This document shows positions 8,531 to 16,439 of a stretch of DNA of 17,118 bases, piece by piece; position 1 is the stretch's first letter, and the number at the start of each line of letters is the position of its first letter. The DNA is from Fidelibacterota bacterium (GTDB lineage Bacteria > Fidelibacterota > Marinisomatia > Marinisomatales > S15-B10): contig NZHL01000009.1 in assembly GCA_002691365.1 (NCBI GenBank), positions 169,267-186,384 on the forward strand, given 5' to 3'. The position numbers and the translations under genes are program-made. Below the pieces are notes generated by a model that did not search any database, had not been told where the DNA came from, and saw only the letters and a program-made list of their open reading frames with translations.

Positions 8531-9789
8531 AAATTAAAAATACACTATCAAATAATATTTGCGTTGGTATTGATATAGGAACTACAAAAATATGTTGTGT
8601 CGTTGGTGAGGTTGATTTAGATAATATTGAAATTTTGGGAATTGGCGTTTCAAATTCAAATGGAGTAAAAAAAGGTTCCGTTATTGATATTGATAAAACA
8701 ATTAATTCAATTGAGGATGCAGTTAATAAAGCTGAGAAAATGTCTGGAAAGAAAATATCTGAAGCAACTGTTGGAATTTCAGGCGATCATATAAGTAGTA
8801 TGAGTGCACAAGGTGCAATAGCAATTTCAAAAGGTCAACCTATCTCTGATGAAGAAGAAATATCAAAATTAGAAGTTGAACAAGTTTTAAATCAAGCAAG
8901 ATCGGTTTCTCTCCCATCAGATAGACAGATTTTACATTTAATTCCGCAGGAATTTGTGATCGATCAACAACATGGTATTAAAAACCCAATTGGTATGGTT
9001 GGAAGAAGATTAGAAGCAAATTTCCATTTAATTTCATGTGATACTTCTGCTTCAAAAAATATAAAAAAATGTGTTGAGGAGGCAGGTATTAAACCTCTTA
9101 GAATAGTTTATCAATCACTTGGTTCTGCTGCATCTGTTTTAGAAAAACATGAAAAAGATTTAGGAGTAGTATTGATTGATATTGGGGGAGGTACAACTGA
9201 TATATGTATCTTTTTTGAAGGCGAAGTTAGACATTCTGCTGTAATTGGTTTGGGAGGTAATAATATCTCAAATGATATTGCTGCAATTACTCAAATATCA
9301 AAATATGAAGCAGAATTAATTAAAAGAAATTATGGGTCAGCTAAAGCAAATATGGTTTCTGATGAATTAAATATTGAATTAAAATCCAAGGGTGATGAAA
9401 AATATAGAAAAGAAAGCGAAAGACAAATATCAAACTATATTGAAGCAAGAATGACAGAAATATTTAATATGGTAAATAATGAAATTCAAAAGGCAAATAT
9501 AAAGTCTCCATATCCATTGAAAATTGTTTTAACAGGAGGAGGTTCATTATTAAAAAATTCATCTATTTTAGCTCAAGAAATTTTTAATTCAAAAGTGAAA
9601 ATTGGAATTCCAAAGGGTTTGAATAAACTAGATGAAATTAAATCGAGTCCTATTTATTCAACAGGTATTGGTTTAATAAATTATCCAGAACTTGTATTTG
9701 ATGATAGTAAAATTAATAGAAAAATTGTCCCAAATGGAATTTCAAAAGGTGTTACTAATATTATTGAATGGTTCAAGGAGTTTTTTTAG
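8527..9789 (+). CDS. ftsA: FtsA, actin-like divisome protein (TTG start)
   Basis: ATP-binding actin homologue that tethers FtsZ to the membrane and recruits later division proteins. It is 420 aa. Phosphate-1 motif GIDIGTTK is at 14-21, the FtsA-specific 1C (SHS2) region spans about 85-165, phosphate-2 LIDIGGGTTDI is at 216-226, and the adenosine-binding loop VLTGGGS is at 334-340. The C-terminal ten residues NIIEWFKEFF form the amphipathic membrane-targeting helix typical of FtsA. The start is TTG: it overlaps the ftsQ stop as TTGA, has AAGGA six bases upstream, and no ATG is available before the first conserved strand. It is followed by 46 nt before ftsZ. Confidence 0.97.
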   Translation: MKIKNTLSNNICVGIDIGTTKICCVVGEVDLDNIEILGIGVSNSNGVKKGSVIDIDKTINSIEDAVNKAEKMSGKKISEATVGISGDHISSMSAQGAIAISKGQPISDEEEISKLEVEQVLNQARSVSLPSDRQILHLIPQEFVIDQQHGIKNPIGMVGRRLEANFHLISCDTSASKNIKKCVEEAGIKPLRIVYQSLGSAASVLEKHEKDLGVVLIDIGGGTTDICIFFEGEVRHSAVIGLGGNNISNDIAAITQISKYEAELIKRNYGSAKANMVSDELNIELKSKGDEKYRKESERQISNYIEARMTEIFNMVNNEIQKANIKSPYPLKIVLTGGGSLLKNSSILAQEIFNSKVKIGIPKGLNKLDEIKSSPIYSTGIGLINYPELVFDDSKINRKIVPNGISKGVTNIIEWFKEFF

Positions 9790-9798
9790 TCAAAAAAA

Positions 9799-9816
9799 GC
9801 AATATTTTTTTATTGC
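9799..9816 (+). other. Small hairpin in the ftsA-ftsZ spacer
   Basis: GCAATA and TATTGC form a perfect 6-bp inverted repeat around six T residues. The hairpin ends seven bases before the AAAGGAG ribosome binding site of ftsZ. The stem is short and A+T-rich, and there is no downstream U tract, so a terminator is unlikely. It could be an mRNA processing or stability element, or chance. Confidence 0.35.
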
Positions 9817-9822
9817 ATAAAT

Positions 9823-9829
9823 AAAGGAG
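9823..9829 (+). promoter_or_regulatory. Shine-Dalgarno of ftsZ
   Basis: AAAGGAG six bases before the ATG at 9836 is the strongest ribosome binding site in the window. It fits the need for far more FtsZ than the other products of the operon. Confidence 0.85.
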
Positions 9830-9835
9830 TACAGC

Positions 9836-11023
9836 ATGCTGTTCGAATTCGATTCATTAGAAGATCAAAAAGCTAAAATAAAAGTCATTGGTGTCGGTGG
9901 GGCTGGAGGGAATGCTATTAACCGTATGATTTCATCTGGTTTGAGTGGCGTAGAGTTTGTGGCAATTAATACTGATGCTCAAGATTTAGAAAATAATAAT
10001 GCTTCAACTAAGGTTCAAATTGGAAAAAATTTGACAAAAGGTCTTGGTGCAGGAGCTAAATCTGATATTGGTAAAACTGCAATGGAAGATGAAAAAGATG
10101 CTGTTGCAAATATAATAGAAGATGCTGATATGATTTTTGTCACAGCTGGAATGGGAGGGGGAACTGGAACAGGCGCGGCTCCCATTGTTGCTCAAATATC
10201 AAGAGAATTAGGAGCTTTAACTGTTGGAATAGTTACTAAACCATTTAATTTTGAAGGTCCTAAAAGAATGAATAGAGCTAATTCAGGCTTAGAAGAAATG
10301 CAAAAAAATTGTGATACAATAATTGTAATTCCTAATCAAAAACTAATTAATATAGCTGATAAAAACACAACTTTGGTAGAGTCATTTCAAATGGCAGATA
10401 ATGTTTTAAATCAAGCAACTAGAGGTATATCAGATTTAATAAATGTCCATGGTATAGTTAATCTTGACTTTGCTGATGTTGAAACTATAATGAGAAATAA
10501 AGGGGACGCAATAATGGGAACTGGTGTGGCATCAGGTGATGAAAGAGCTGTATTAGCAGCTCAGCAAGCAATTTCTTCTCCATTACTTGATGATATTAAT
10601 ATGCAAGGTGCTCAAGGTGTATTGGTTAATATTACAGGTGGTGATAATTTAACCCTCATGGAAACAAATGAAGCTTGTGAAATTATTTTTGAGGAAGCTG
10701 GAAAGGATGCAAATGTTATTTTTGGAGCAGTAATTGATCCAAATATGGGTGATGAAATGAATGTTACAGTAATTGCAACAGGATTTAATTCAAAAACAAT
10801 TAGTGAAAATAACGATGTATTAAATAATAAAAATTCAATTTCAACATTTAAAAAGGATGCGGATACAGTTAATGATAAAAATAATATTCCAACTTTTGCA
10901 AAAAAACATGATCATGGTAATAATGACCCTAATGAAATTGAATTGGGTTTAAATGAAAAGAGAGTATATGATTCAACTGAAGATGATTTGGAGAGCCCTG
11001 CTTATTATAGAATGCAAAATTAA
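9836..11023 (+). CDS. ftsZ: FtsZ, tubulin-like division GTPase
   Basis: Cytoplasmic GTPase that polymerises into the Z ring and directs septal wall synthesis. It is 395 aa. The N-terminal GTPase domain has IGVGGAGGNA (18-27), NTDAQDL (45-51), the tubulin signature GGGTGTG (107-113) and TKPFNFEG (134-141). The T7 loop NLDFADVETIM (209-219) carries Asp211 and Asp214, which complete the GTPase site of the next subunit. The core ends near residue 318. It is followed by a short Asn/Asp/Lys-rich linker containing a degenerate 16-residue tandem repeat, and a C-terminal peptide DLESPAYYRMQN that only loosely matches the usual DIPAFLR-type motif bound by FtsA. It has its own strong ribosome binding site. 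It is the last gene of the block and abuts the convergent rodZ-like gene with one base between stop codons. Confidence 0.98.
   Translation: MLFEFDSLEDQKAKIKVIGVGGAGGNAINRMISSGLSGVEFVAINTDAQDLENNNASTKVQIGKNLTKGLGAGAKSDIGKTAMEDEKDAVANIIEDADMIFVTAGMGGGTGTGAAPIVAQISRELGALTVGIVTKPFNFEGPKRMNRANSGLEEMQKNCDTIIVIPNQKLINIADKNTTLVESFQMADNVLNQATRGISDLINVHGIVNLDFADVETIMRNKGDAIMGTGVASGDERAVLAAQQAISSPLLDDINMQGAQGVLVNITGGDNLTLMETNEACEIIFEEAGKDANVIFGAVIDPNMGDEMNVTVIATGFNSKTISENNDVLNNKNSISTFKKDADTVNDKNNIPTFAKKHDHGNNDPNEIELGLNEKRVYDSTEDDLESPAYYRMQN
10823..10918 (+). repeat. Degenerate 48-bp tandem repeat in the ftsZ linker
   Basis: Two 16-codon units, 10823-10870 and 10871-10918, encode residues 330-345 and 346-361. 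They share N-x-K-N-x-I-x-T-F-x-K and a later Asp, with 8 of 16 residues identical. They lie in the disordered linker between the GTPase core and the C-terminal peptide, a region where length changes are tolerated. Confidence 0.55.
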
Positions 11024-11045
11024 GTTACCTTTTTAGATATGTAAC
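11024..11045. terminator. Possible weak bidirectional stem-loop at the convergent gene ends
   Basis: GTTAC and GTAAC form a 5-bp stem with a 12-nt loop just after the ftsZ stop and inside the last codons of the rodZ-like gene. The loop contains a short T run. This is the only stem-loop I see at the junction, and it is too weak to call a terminator with confidence. Confidence 0.2.
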
Positions 11046-11885
11046 AATAATTAATTCTTTAGAAATTGCGTTATAAATTAAATCTTTAGGGTTATTACTT
11101 TTAACTATATCTATTAATTTATTATTAATTTTAATTTCTATACCTTTAGTTTTTTCAAGACGTAAAAAAAAATTTTGATCAAAAGGTTTTACTATTTCAT
11201 TATCATCATTTAATAGAGTAAGTAATTGATCATTAGTATAATCAATTGTTAATTCAGTAATAATATTTTCAGAAGATTTAAGAGATAATTCAAAAGGAGA
11301 ATTTAAATCTAAAATAGAAATATTATTACTTTGTATATAGTTGGAAGTTAAAAATGAATCATTAATTCTATTTGGTTTATATAAACTTGATTCTGATGGA
11401 ATTTCATTTTCTAAAATTGAATTCTCATTAGTATTATTATTAATATTATTTTTTGAAATGTTTCTTGCAATCCAAATTCCAAAAAAAACAATCAATAATA
11501 AAAATAAAAGATTTGAAAGATTTTTTTTGTTAAAGTTGGAAAATTGTAAGTTTTTAAAATTAATTTGAGAAATTGAGTTTGAAGTTGAACTTTGAGTTAT
11601 ATTTACCTTTGGTTCTTCTTTTTTAATGTGAGTTGTAATATTCATTGTTTTATCAAGGTTATTAAGACAATCATTAATATCTGATCCAATTTCTAAACAA
11701 TATGCTTTTAAAAATAATCTTATATAAATATAAGGAAGAAAATCAAAATCACCTTTTTCAATGAGCTCTAAATATTCAAGATTTATTTTTGTACGGTTTG
11801 ATATTTCAATTAATTCAATATCTTGAGATATTCTTAGTTTTTTTAATTCTTCAAAGAAAAGTGTTGATTCATTAGTTTTATTCAT
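11025..11885 (-). CDS. rodZ: RodZ-like HTH membrane protein
   Basis: RodZ-family protein: a cytoplasmic helix-turn-helix domain that in known RodZ binds MreB and supports rod shape, one transmembrane helix, and a periplasmic domain. It is 286 aa. Residues about 8-77 match the RodZ/HTH_25 pattern (ELKKLR, then ISNRTKI, LELIEKGDF, LPYIYIRLFLKAY, and LEIGSD). A lysine-containing linker leads to a transmembrane segment at about 124-140. An Asn/Ser-rich periplasmic stretch then precedes a C-terminal beta domain like DUF4115 (about 194-263, PFELSLKSSENI to the INNKLIDIV strand). Assignment to the family is firm. The role in shape is inferred, since no mreB is in the window. It is probably the last gene of a porU-maf-rodZ operon, 45 nt after maf, with no clear ribosome binding site. 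Its stop is one base from that of ftsZ. Confidence 0.85.
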   Translation of the reverse strand: MNKTNESTLFFEELKKLRISQDIELIEISNRTKINLEYLELIEKGDFDFLPYIYIRLFLKAYCLEIGSDINDCLNNLDKTMNITTHIKKEEPKVNITQSSTSNSISQINFKNLQFSNFNKKNLSNLLFLLLIVFFGIWIARNISKNNINNNTNENSILENEIPSESSLYKPNRINDSFLTSNYIQSNNISILDLNSPFELSLKSSENIITELTIDYTNDQLLTLLNDDNEIVKPFDQNFFLRLEKTKGIEIKINNKLIDIVKSNNPKDLIYNAISKELIIVTYLKR

Positions 11886-11930
11886 ATTTTAATATAATAC
11901 TTGATTTATTTTTGAAAAAAGAAATTAAAG

Positions 11931-12515
11931 TTATATTGAAATTGATTCAATTTTGGGAAAAGTTCTTAAAACATTTAAAAATTTTGATATAGGAAATCCA
12001 ACAACATTATAGTAACAACCTTCGATTTTTTTAACAAAACCGGCTGAATAGTCTTGAATTCCATATGAACCTGATTTATCATATGGAGATTTTGTATTAA
12101 TATATCTTAAAATTAGTTCTTCGTCTAATTTATAAAAATAAACTTTAGTAATTTCAACAAAATTAAATATAACATTATCTTTTTTATTAATCAAACATAC
12201 TCCAGTTAAAACTAAGTGTTCTGTATTTGATAAAAATTTTAACATTTTAAAAGCTTCAATTTTATTTTTTGGTTTGTTTAAAATTTTATTTTTGACATTA
12301 ACAATTGTGTCTGCTCCAATTACATATGAATTAGGATATTTATTACTTACTGCCATTGCCTTTTTTTGAGATAATTTTTTAACTATTTGTTTTGGGCTTA
12401 GTTTTTTTTCATAATTTTCATCAATATTACTAGGTATAACATCAAAATTTAATTTGACCATTTTTAAAATATCTTTTCTTCTTTCAGATGATGAAGCAAG
12501 AATTAATTTACACAT
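11931..12515 (-). CDS. maf: Maf-family nucleoside triphosphate pyrophosphatase
   Basis: Maf/YhdE-type house-cleaning pyrophosphatase. Characterised members hydrolyse dTTP and UTP or modified nucleotides to monophosphates, and B. subtilis Maf is also linked to inhibition of septation. It is 194 aa. Family blocks are LILASSSERRKDIL (4-17), the acidic IDEN (31-34), VIGADTIV with Asp69, LNKP with Lys81, LTGV (103-106), SPYDKSGSYGIQD (143-155) and NVVGFP (170-175). The usual SPRR reads SERR, leaving both arginines. Substrate preference cannot be settled from the sequence. It starts five nt after the porU stop on the - strand, so it is almost certainly co-transcribed with porU; no clear Shine-Dalgarno is visible. 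Confidence 0.93.
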   Translation of the reverse strand: MCKLILASSSERRKDILKMVKLNFDVIPSNIDENYEKKLSPKQIVKKLSQKKAMAVSNKYPNSYVIGADTIVNVKNKILNKPKNKIEAFKMLKFLSNTEHLVLTGVCLINKKDNVIFNFVEITKVYFYKLDEELILRYINTKSPYDKSGSYGIQDYSAGFVKKIEGCYYNVVGFPISKFLNVLRTFPKIESISI

Positions 12516-12520
12516 AAAAA

Positions 12521-15500
12521 TTATTTATATTTAGCAAGCTTACCAATTTCAGATATTATTTTTTCACTTACAATACTTTTAGCAGTAATTTCATAAATAT
12601 AAACTCCATTTGCTATTTCATTATTATAGAAATCTTTTCCATTCCATGAAATTCTTGAATATCCATAAAATATATCAAATGGATCTAAAATATTTATCAG
12701 TTGTCCTGATAAAGTAAAAATTTTAATCTCAATATTCGATTCCTCATTTATTTCAAATCCAAAGTTAGTATTTTCTGCAAACGGATTCGGATGGTTAAAT
12801 AAGTTTGATAATTTTAAATTATTACCATCATTAAAATTAAAAAATATTTGTTTTTGAGATAAATTATTGGCGTTATCCCATGCTTCAGCTGAAATATTTA
12901 TATTTCCAAAATCAATGTCTTTAAGTAAAATTTCGACTGATCCACTAGTAAAACTATTTTCATCATATAAAAATCTATTTGTTATGTTCACCTTATTTAA
13001 TTCATCATCATCATACCAGATCATTATTCCATGTCCTATATCATTTGTTAAGTTAATACCCAGAGGATCAGATAAATTTAAATAAATAGAATTCGAATTA
13101 TAAATATTATCACCAGTTTCAACTATTCTTCCATTATTACTAAAAGATATTAATGGTCCATTTTTATCAATTGAGCTTGAAGTTGAAGGTGTAAAAACTA
13201 CATTTTCATTTGATCCCAAACCTTCCCAACCATTTTGATCGTATAAATAAACTGAAACTTTTCCTCTTCCATTAATAGTGATATCTTTTGGTACAATAAA
13301 TGAGCCAGAAAATTTTTTATCATCAAATGAAATTTTTCCTTTGAATAAATCCTCACCAGGAATTTTGTAAGTAATAATTTCTTCATAATTATCATCAACA
13401 TAAGTTTTATTTATTATTTTAAAGGGTTCTTTCACATTTATGAATCCTTTTCCAGAGTTTGGTTGTTCATTAGATAAAAAACCAGAAAAACTACCTTTTG
13501 ATAAAGAATTTACACTATCCGGATTAATTGTGTTAATTTCAACTTGATTAGAAGGAATGGCTATTTTCATTCCAGGATCACCTAATAAATGAAACATTTC
13601 AGATGATTCTGAACCATTTTTAATAGATGAATAAATTGAACCAATTGGAAGGTTTGATACTTCTCCATTTGGAAAAAAAGATTCAAATAAGTCTATTAGA
13701 AAATTTCTGTTTGCATTAAATGAAATTAATCCATTTGTTGAAATTACTGCAATTGCACCATTATTATTTGATTTTAATAATTCTTCACTCATTGAATTAG
13801 TATTTAATAAATCATATTTACCCCAACTACATGTTCCAGCAATCCATATTGGTAATTTCTCATTAGTTTGAATATTTAGAATGTCACCTCTAGATGATGA
13901 TAGTAAATTTTCTTGGGACCATTGATATTCTGAACCATGTCCAATATAATTTATTAAAGATGTTCCATTGTTTAAAATTTCAAATAAATTTTTTGTAGCA
14001 CTAGGCTTGACTACTCCGAACTGTGAACCATCATTGATTTCCGGATAATCTTCAAGATAAAGCTTTTTTATATCTAAAAAGATTGGAATTAAATTGGATA
14101 TGTATTCAGAATTTTTGGTATGAGTTAATTCAACTGGACCAAAATTAGGTCTAGAAAAATCATCAGCTATTAAAGTTAAATTTTTTCTCCATAAACCAAT
14201 ATTGGGATTTGATTCATAATTTATAATTTTATTAATCATTATTTCTGCTTCTTCTAATGTACCTGCAGGTAATCTTCCAATAGAAAATTCAGGAGTATAA
14301 GCATCTAAGTAAGTGAATCTATCATCTGATGATGTCCCAGAAATATAATTGGATTGATAAGTAGGAATTTTAATATTTGAATTTCCTGTAATATTTCTAT
14401 AATCATAATCTCCATCTCCTAGCAAAAGAACATATAGTGGAAATGTTGTTCCAGATGATGCTTTCCAATTATTTTTAACATATTTTAAAAATATTTTTAT
14501 TGCATTTGGGTTAGAATTTCCTCCAGAAAATTCATCATATATAGATTCAATTGAGGCAAAAAAAGAATTTTTTCTGTGATTTTTAAGGTTTTGGGCTGGT
14601 TCTAAAAATTCTTCAGGAGCAATTATTATGTGATCTATACCTAATTTAGAATTTCTTAAATTTGAAAAATTATGGTTTTCAATTTTAACTAATTCAGATA
14701 CTTTAAGTAATTCATTTTTATTAAAAACTATAAACTGTTTTTTTTCCGAGTTTGAAAATTGTTTTTCAAAATAACCAGTATCACCGCTTAAGGTTATTTC
14801 ATGTTCAATTGGTGAATTAAATGATGTAATATCAAAAATATTTACATCTGAATTAATTGATTCAACTCCAAATCTAGTTGAAAGCAAATTATTTGGCGAC
14901 CAAAAATTAAATTGTTCACCGTCCCATTTTAATGACAAAAAATAATTAATTACAATATCATCAACATGAACTTTTGAAGATTGGTCTGAAGAAATATTTT
15001 TAAAGGAAATTAAATTGAGTCCATCATTTAAAAGATTTGAATTTAAATCAATTGATGTTGAATTTAAAGTTTTACCTACCCATGATAAGTTTTTTAATGA
15101 GTTGTTTTCATTATCTGTTTGTGAAATTTCAACTAAATGGGATGGAAAAATTGATTCATTTGAAGTAGAATTCCCCATTAAATTTATATAAGCTGTAGAT
15201 TTTAATTCTTTTAGAGGGTGATGTAAGCTTATTGAACTTAAATGAGTTTTAGATGTATTTATTCCAATATCTACCCAATTTAAACCATTTTCAAATGGAT
15301 TAATAATATCATTGTCTAAAAATGAATATCCTATTCCATAATTTATTAAAACTGGATCATCAATAATTTCATTTCTTCTCTCAATTCTTTTTCCTTTTAA
15401 ATTTTGATCAAACGGTATTAATAGCCAAATAATATTATAGTTTGAAAATGGGTTTTTTTTATAAAAAATATTTTCACCTAAATTCTCAAATCCTCTTGCA

Positions 15501-16327
15501 CCCCTGGCATAAAAAATTATTTCATCTTGATTATCAAAGTTTCCGTCATTTGCATCGTTAATTTTGATTGATATTTGTGTTAAATTATTTGGTATTTCAC
15601 TTCCAATAGAAAAATCTATTGGTCTACCACCACTTAGACTTGTAAACATATGAATTGACTCTGGATTAAGACTTTGAGTATTAATTCCAGCTTCATTTAA
15701 TTCATCTATTCCAATTTTATATACACCATCATTGTCAATATATATTTTATACCAATCACCATCAATATTTCCTTCTTCAATTGAAGTATCTTCTGATTTT
15801 TTATTTATTTTAAAAATATTATTGTTAATCCAATTTTGAGCAGTATTCCAATTTGATATTTTATTTTTATATATTTCAGATTGAAGGGTAGATGATACAG
15901 AATTATTTGATTTTAAATTTTTTTCAAATTCAATATTAATATTTAATTTTTTAGCATAATTATTTGTATTTAAGTTTTTTGTTGGTGAAATAATTAATAT
16001 TCCAATGTGTAAATCTCTATATTTTTCAATTCTTTCCCATTTAGCATAAGTTTCAATAGGTTTATAAAATTGATTAAAATTAAAATGATTATTTTCAGTA
16101 ATTAAAATAGGATTTACAGTAATTTTAGGGGGTTTATTTGAAGGTAATCCTATTGTTAGAATAATATTTTCAATTTGATGATTTTCTGATGGATCCTCAA
16201 AAAAAACATTGAAGTTGAAATTTTCTATATCTTCATTTACAATTTTTATATTTTTTGATAGTAAAAAATTTAAATTAGCTATAAATATTAATAAAATTAG
16301 GAATGATAATTTTTTATTTAAATTCAA
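12521..16327 (-). CDS. porU: PorU-like C25 cysteine peptidase, T9SS sortase (TTG start)
   Basis: Probable T9SS sortase: a gingipain-family (C25) peptidase on the cell surface that removes C-terminal sorting domains from secreted proteins and attaches them to the surface glycolipid. It is 1268 aa, close to known PorU. There is a signal peptide at 1-24 (Lys5-Lys6, then a hydrophobic core). A PorU-type N-terminal domain has DWYKIYIDNDGVYKI (191-205) and MFTSLSGG (227-234). The C25 domain (about 565-925) has LLGDGDYDYRN (635-645), SIGRLPAGT (682-690), catalytic His797 in YIGHGS, Cys833 in AGTCSWG, and LLGDPGMK (914-921). An Ig-like region follows, then a FlgD-like/Por sorting domain (about 1175-1268, from NHPNPF to NGVYIYEI). 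The start is TTG; an in-frame TAA lies two codons upstream and no ATG precedes the signal peptide. PorV is not in the window. A different C25 surface peptidase is the main alternative. Confidence 0.88.
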   Translation of the reverse strand: MNLNKKLSFLILLIFIANLNFLLSKNIKIVNEDIENFNFNVFFEDPSENHQIENIILTIGLPSNKPPKITVNPILITENNHFNFNQFYKPIETYAKWERIEKYRDLHIGILIISPTKNLNTNNYAKKLNINIEFEKNLKSNNSVSSTLQSEIYKNKISNWNTAQNWINNNIFKINKKSEDTSIEEGNIDGDWYKIYIDNDGVYKIGIDELNEAGINTQSLNPESIHMFTSLSGGRPIDFSIGSEIPNNLTQISIKINDANDGNFDNQDEIIFYARGARGFENLGENIFYKKNPFSNYNIIWLLIPFDQNLKGKRIERRNEIIDDPVLINYGIGYSFLDNDIINPFENGLNWVDIGINTSKTHLSSISLHHPLKELKSTAYINLMGNSTSNESIFPSHLVEISQTDNENNSLKNLSWVGKTLNSTSIDLNSNLLNDGLNLISFKNISSDQSSKVHVDDIVINYFLSLKWDGEQFNFWSPNNLLSTRFGVESINSDVNIFDITSFNSPIEHEITLSGDTGYFEKQFSNSEKKQFIVFNKNELLKVSELVKIENHNFSNLRNSKLGIDHIIIAPEEFLEPAQNLKNHRKNSFFASIESIYDEFSGGNSNPNAIKIFLKYVKNNWKASSGTTFPLYVLLLGDGDYDYRNITGNSNIKIPTYQSNYISGTSSDDRFTYLDAYTPEFSIGRLPAGTLEEAEIMINKIINYESNPNIGLWRKNLTLIADDFSRPNFGPVELTHTKNSEYISNLIPIFLDIKKLYLEDYPEINDGSQFGVVKPSATKNLFEILNNGTSLINYIGHGSEYQWSQENLLSSSRGDILNIQTNEKLPIWIAGTCSWGKYDLLNTNSMSEELLKSNNNGAIAVISTNGLISFNANRNFLIDLFESFFPNGEVSNLPIGSIYSSIKNGSESSEMFHLLGDPGMKIAIPSNQVEINTINPDSVNSLSKGSFSGFLSNEQPNSGKGFINVKEPFKIINKTYVDDNYEEIITYKIPGEDLFKGKISFDDKKFSGSFIVPKDITINGRGKVSVYLYDQNGWEGLGSNENVVFTPSTSSSIDKNGPLISFSNNGRIVETGDNIYNSNSIYLNLSDPLGINLTNDIGHGIMIWYDDDELNKVNITNRFLYDENSFTSGSVEILLKDIDFGNINISAEAWDNANNLSQKQIFFNFNDGNNLKLSNLFNHPNPFAENTNFGFEINEESNIEIKIFTLSGQLINILDPFDIFYGYSRISWNGKDFYNNEIANGVYIYEITAKSIVSEKIISEIGKLAKYK

Positions 16328-16360
16328 TTTTTATTTTTATGTTTTGAAATTATTTGAAAT

Positions 16361-16366
16361 ATTATA
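16361..16366 (-). promoter_or_regulatory. Possible -10 element for porU-maf-rodZ
   Basis: On the - strand these bases read TATAAT, 34 nt before the porU TTG. No matching TTGACA-like -35 lies at a normal distance; the closest (TTAACA, 16395-16400 on the - strand) is about 28 nt away. In DNA this A+T-rich the match may be chance. Confidence 0.25.
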
Positions 16367-16439
16367 GTGTTAAATGTAATTTTCATAATTGTTTTGTTAA
16401 TAAAAATAATAATAATAAATCAAAAAGGTTAATCTTAAA

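Noticed and set aside
10004..10195. 63-codon open frame on the - strand inside ftsZ
   Set aside because: It is antisense to the GTP-binding domain, with a Ser/Cys-rich shadow translation and no ribosome binding site.
11341..11568. 75-codon + strand frame with a membrane-like segment
   Set aside because: It is antisense to the rodZ-like gene; the hydrophobic stretch arises opposite the A+T-rich transmembrane and linker codons.
12867..13401. Short frames on both strands inside porU
   Set aside because: They lie within the continuous PorU frame, have no motifs, and look like composition-driven shadows.
16405..16416. AAT microsatellite in the intergenic region
   Set aside because: Only about four units; expected in DNA of this composition.
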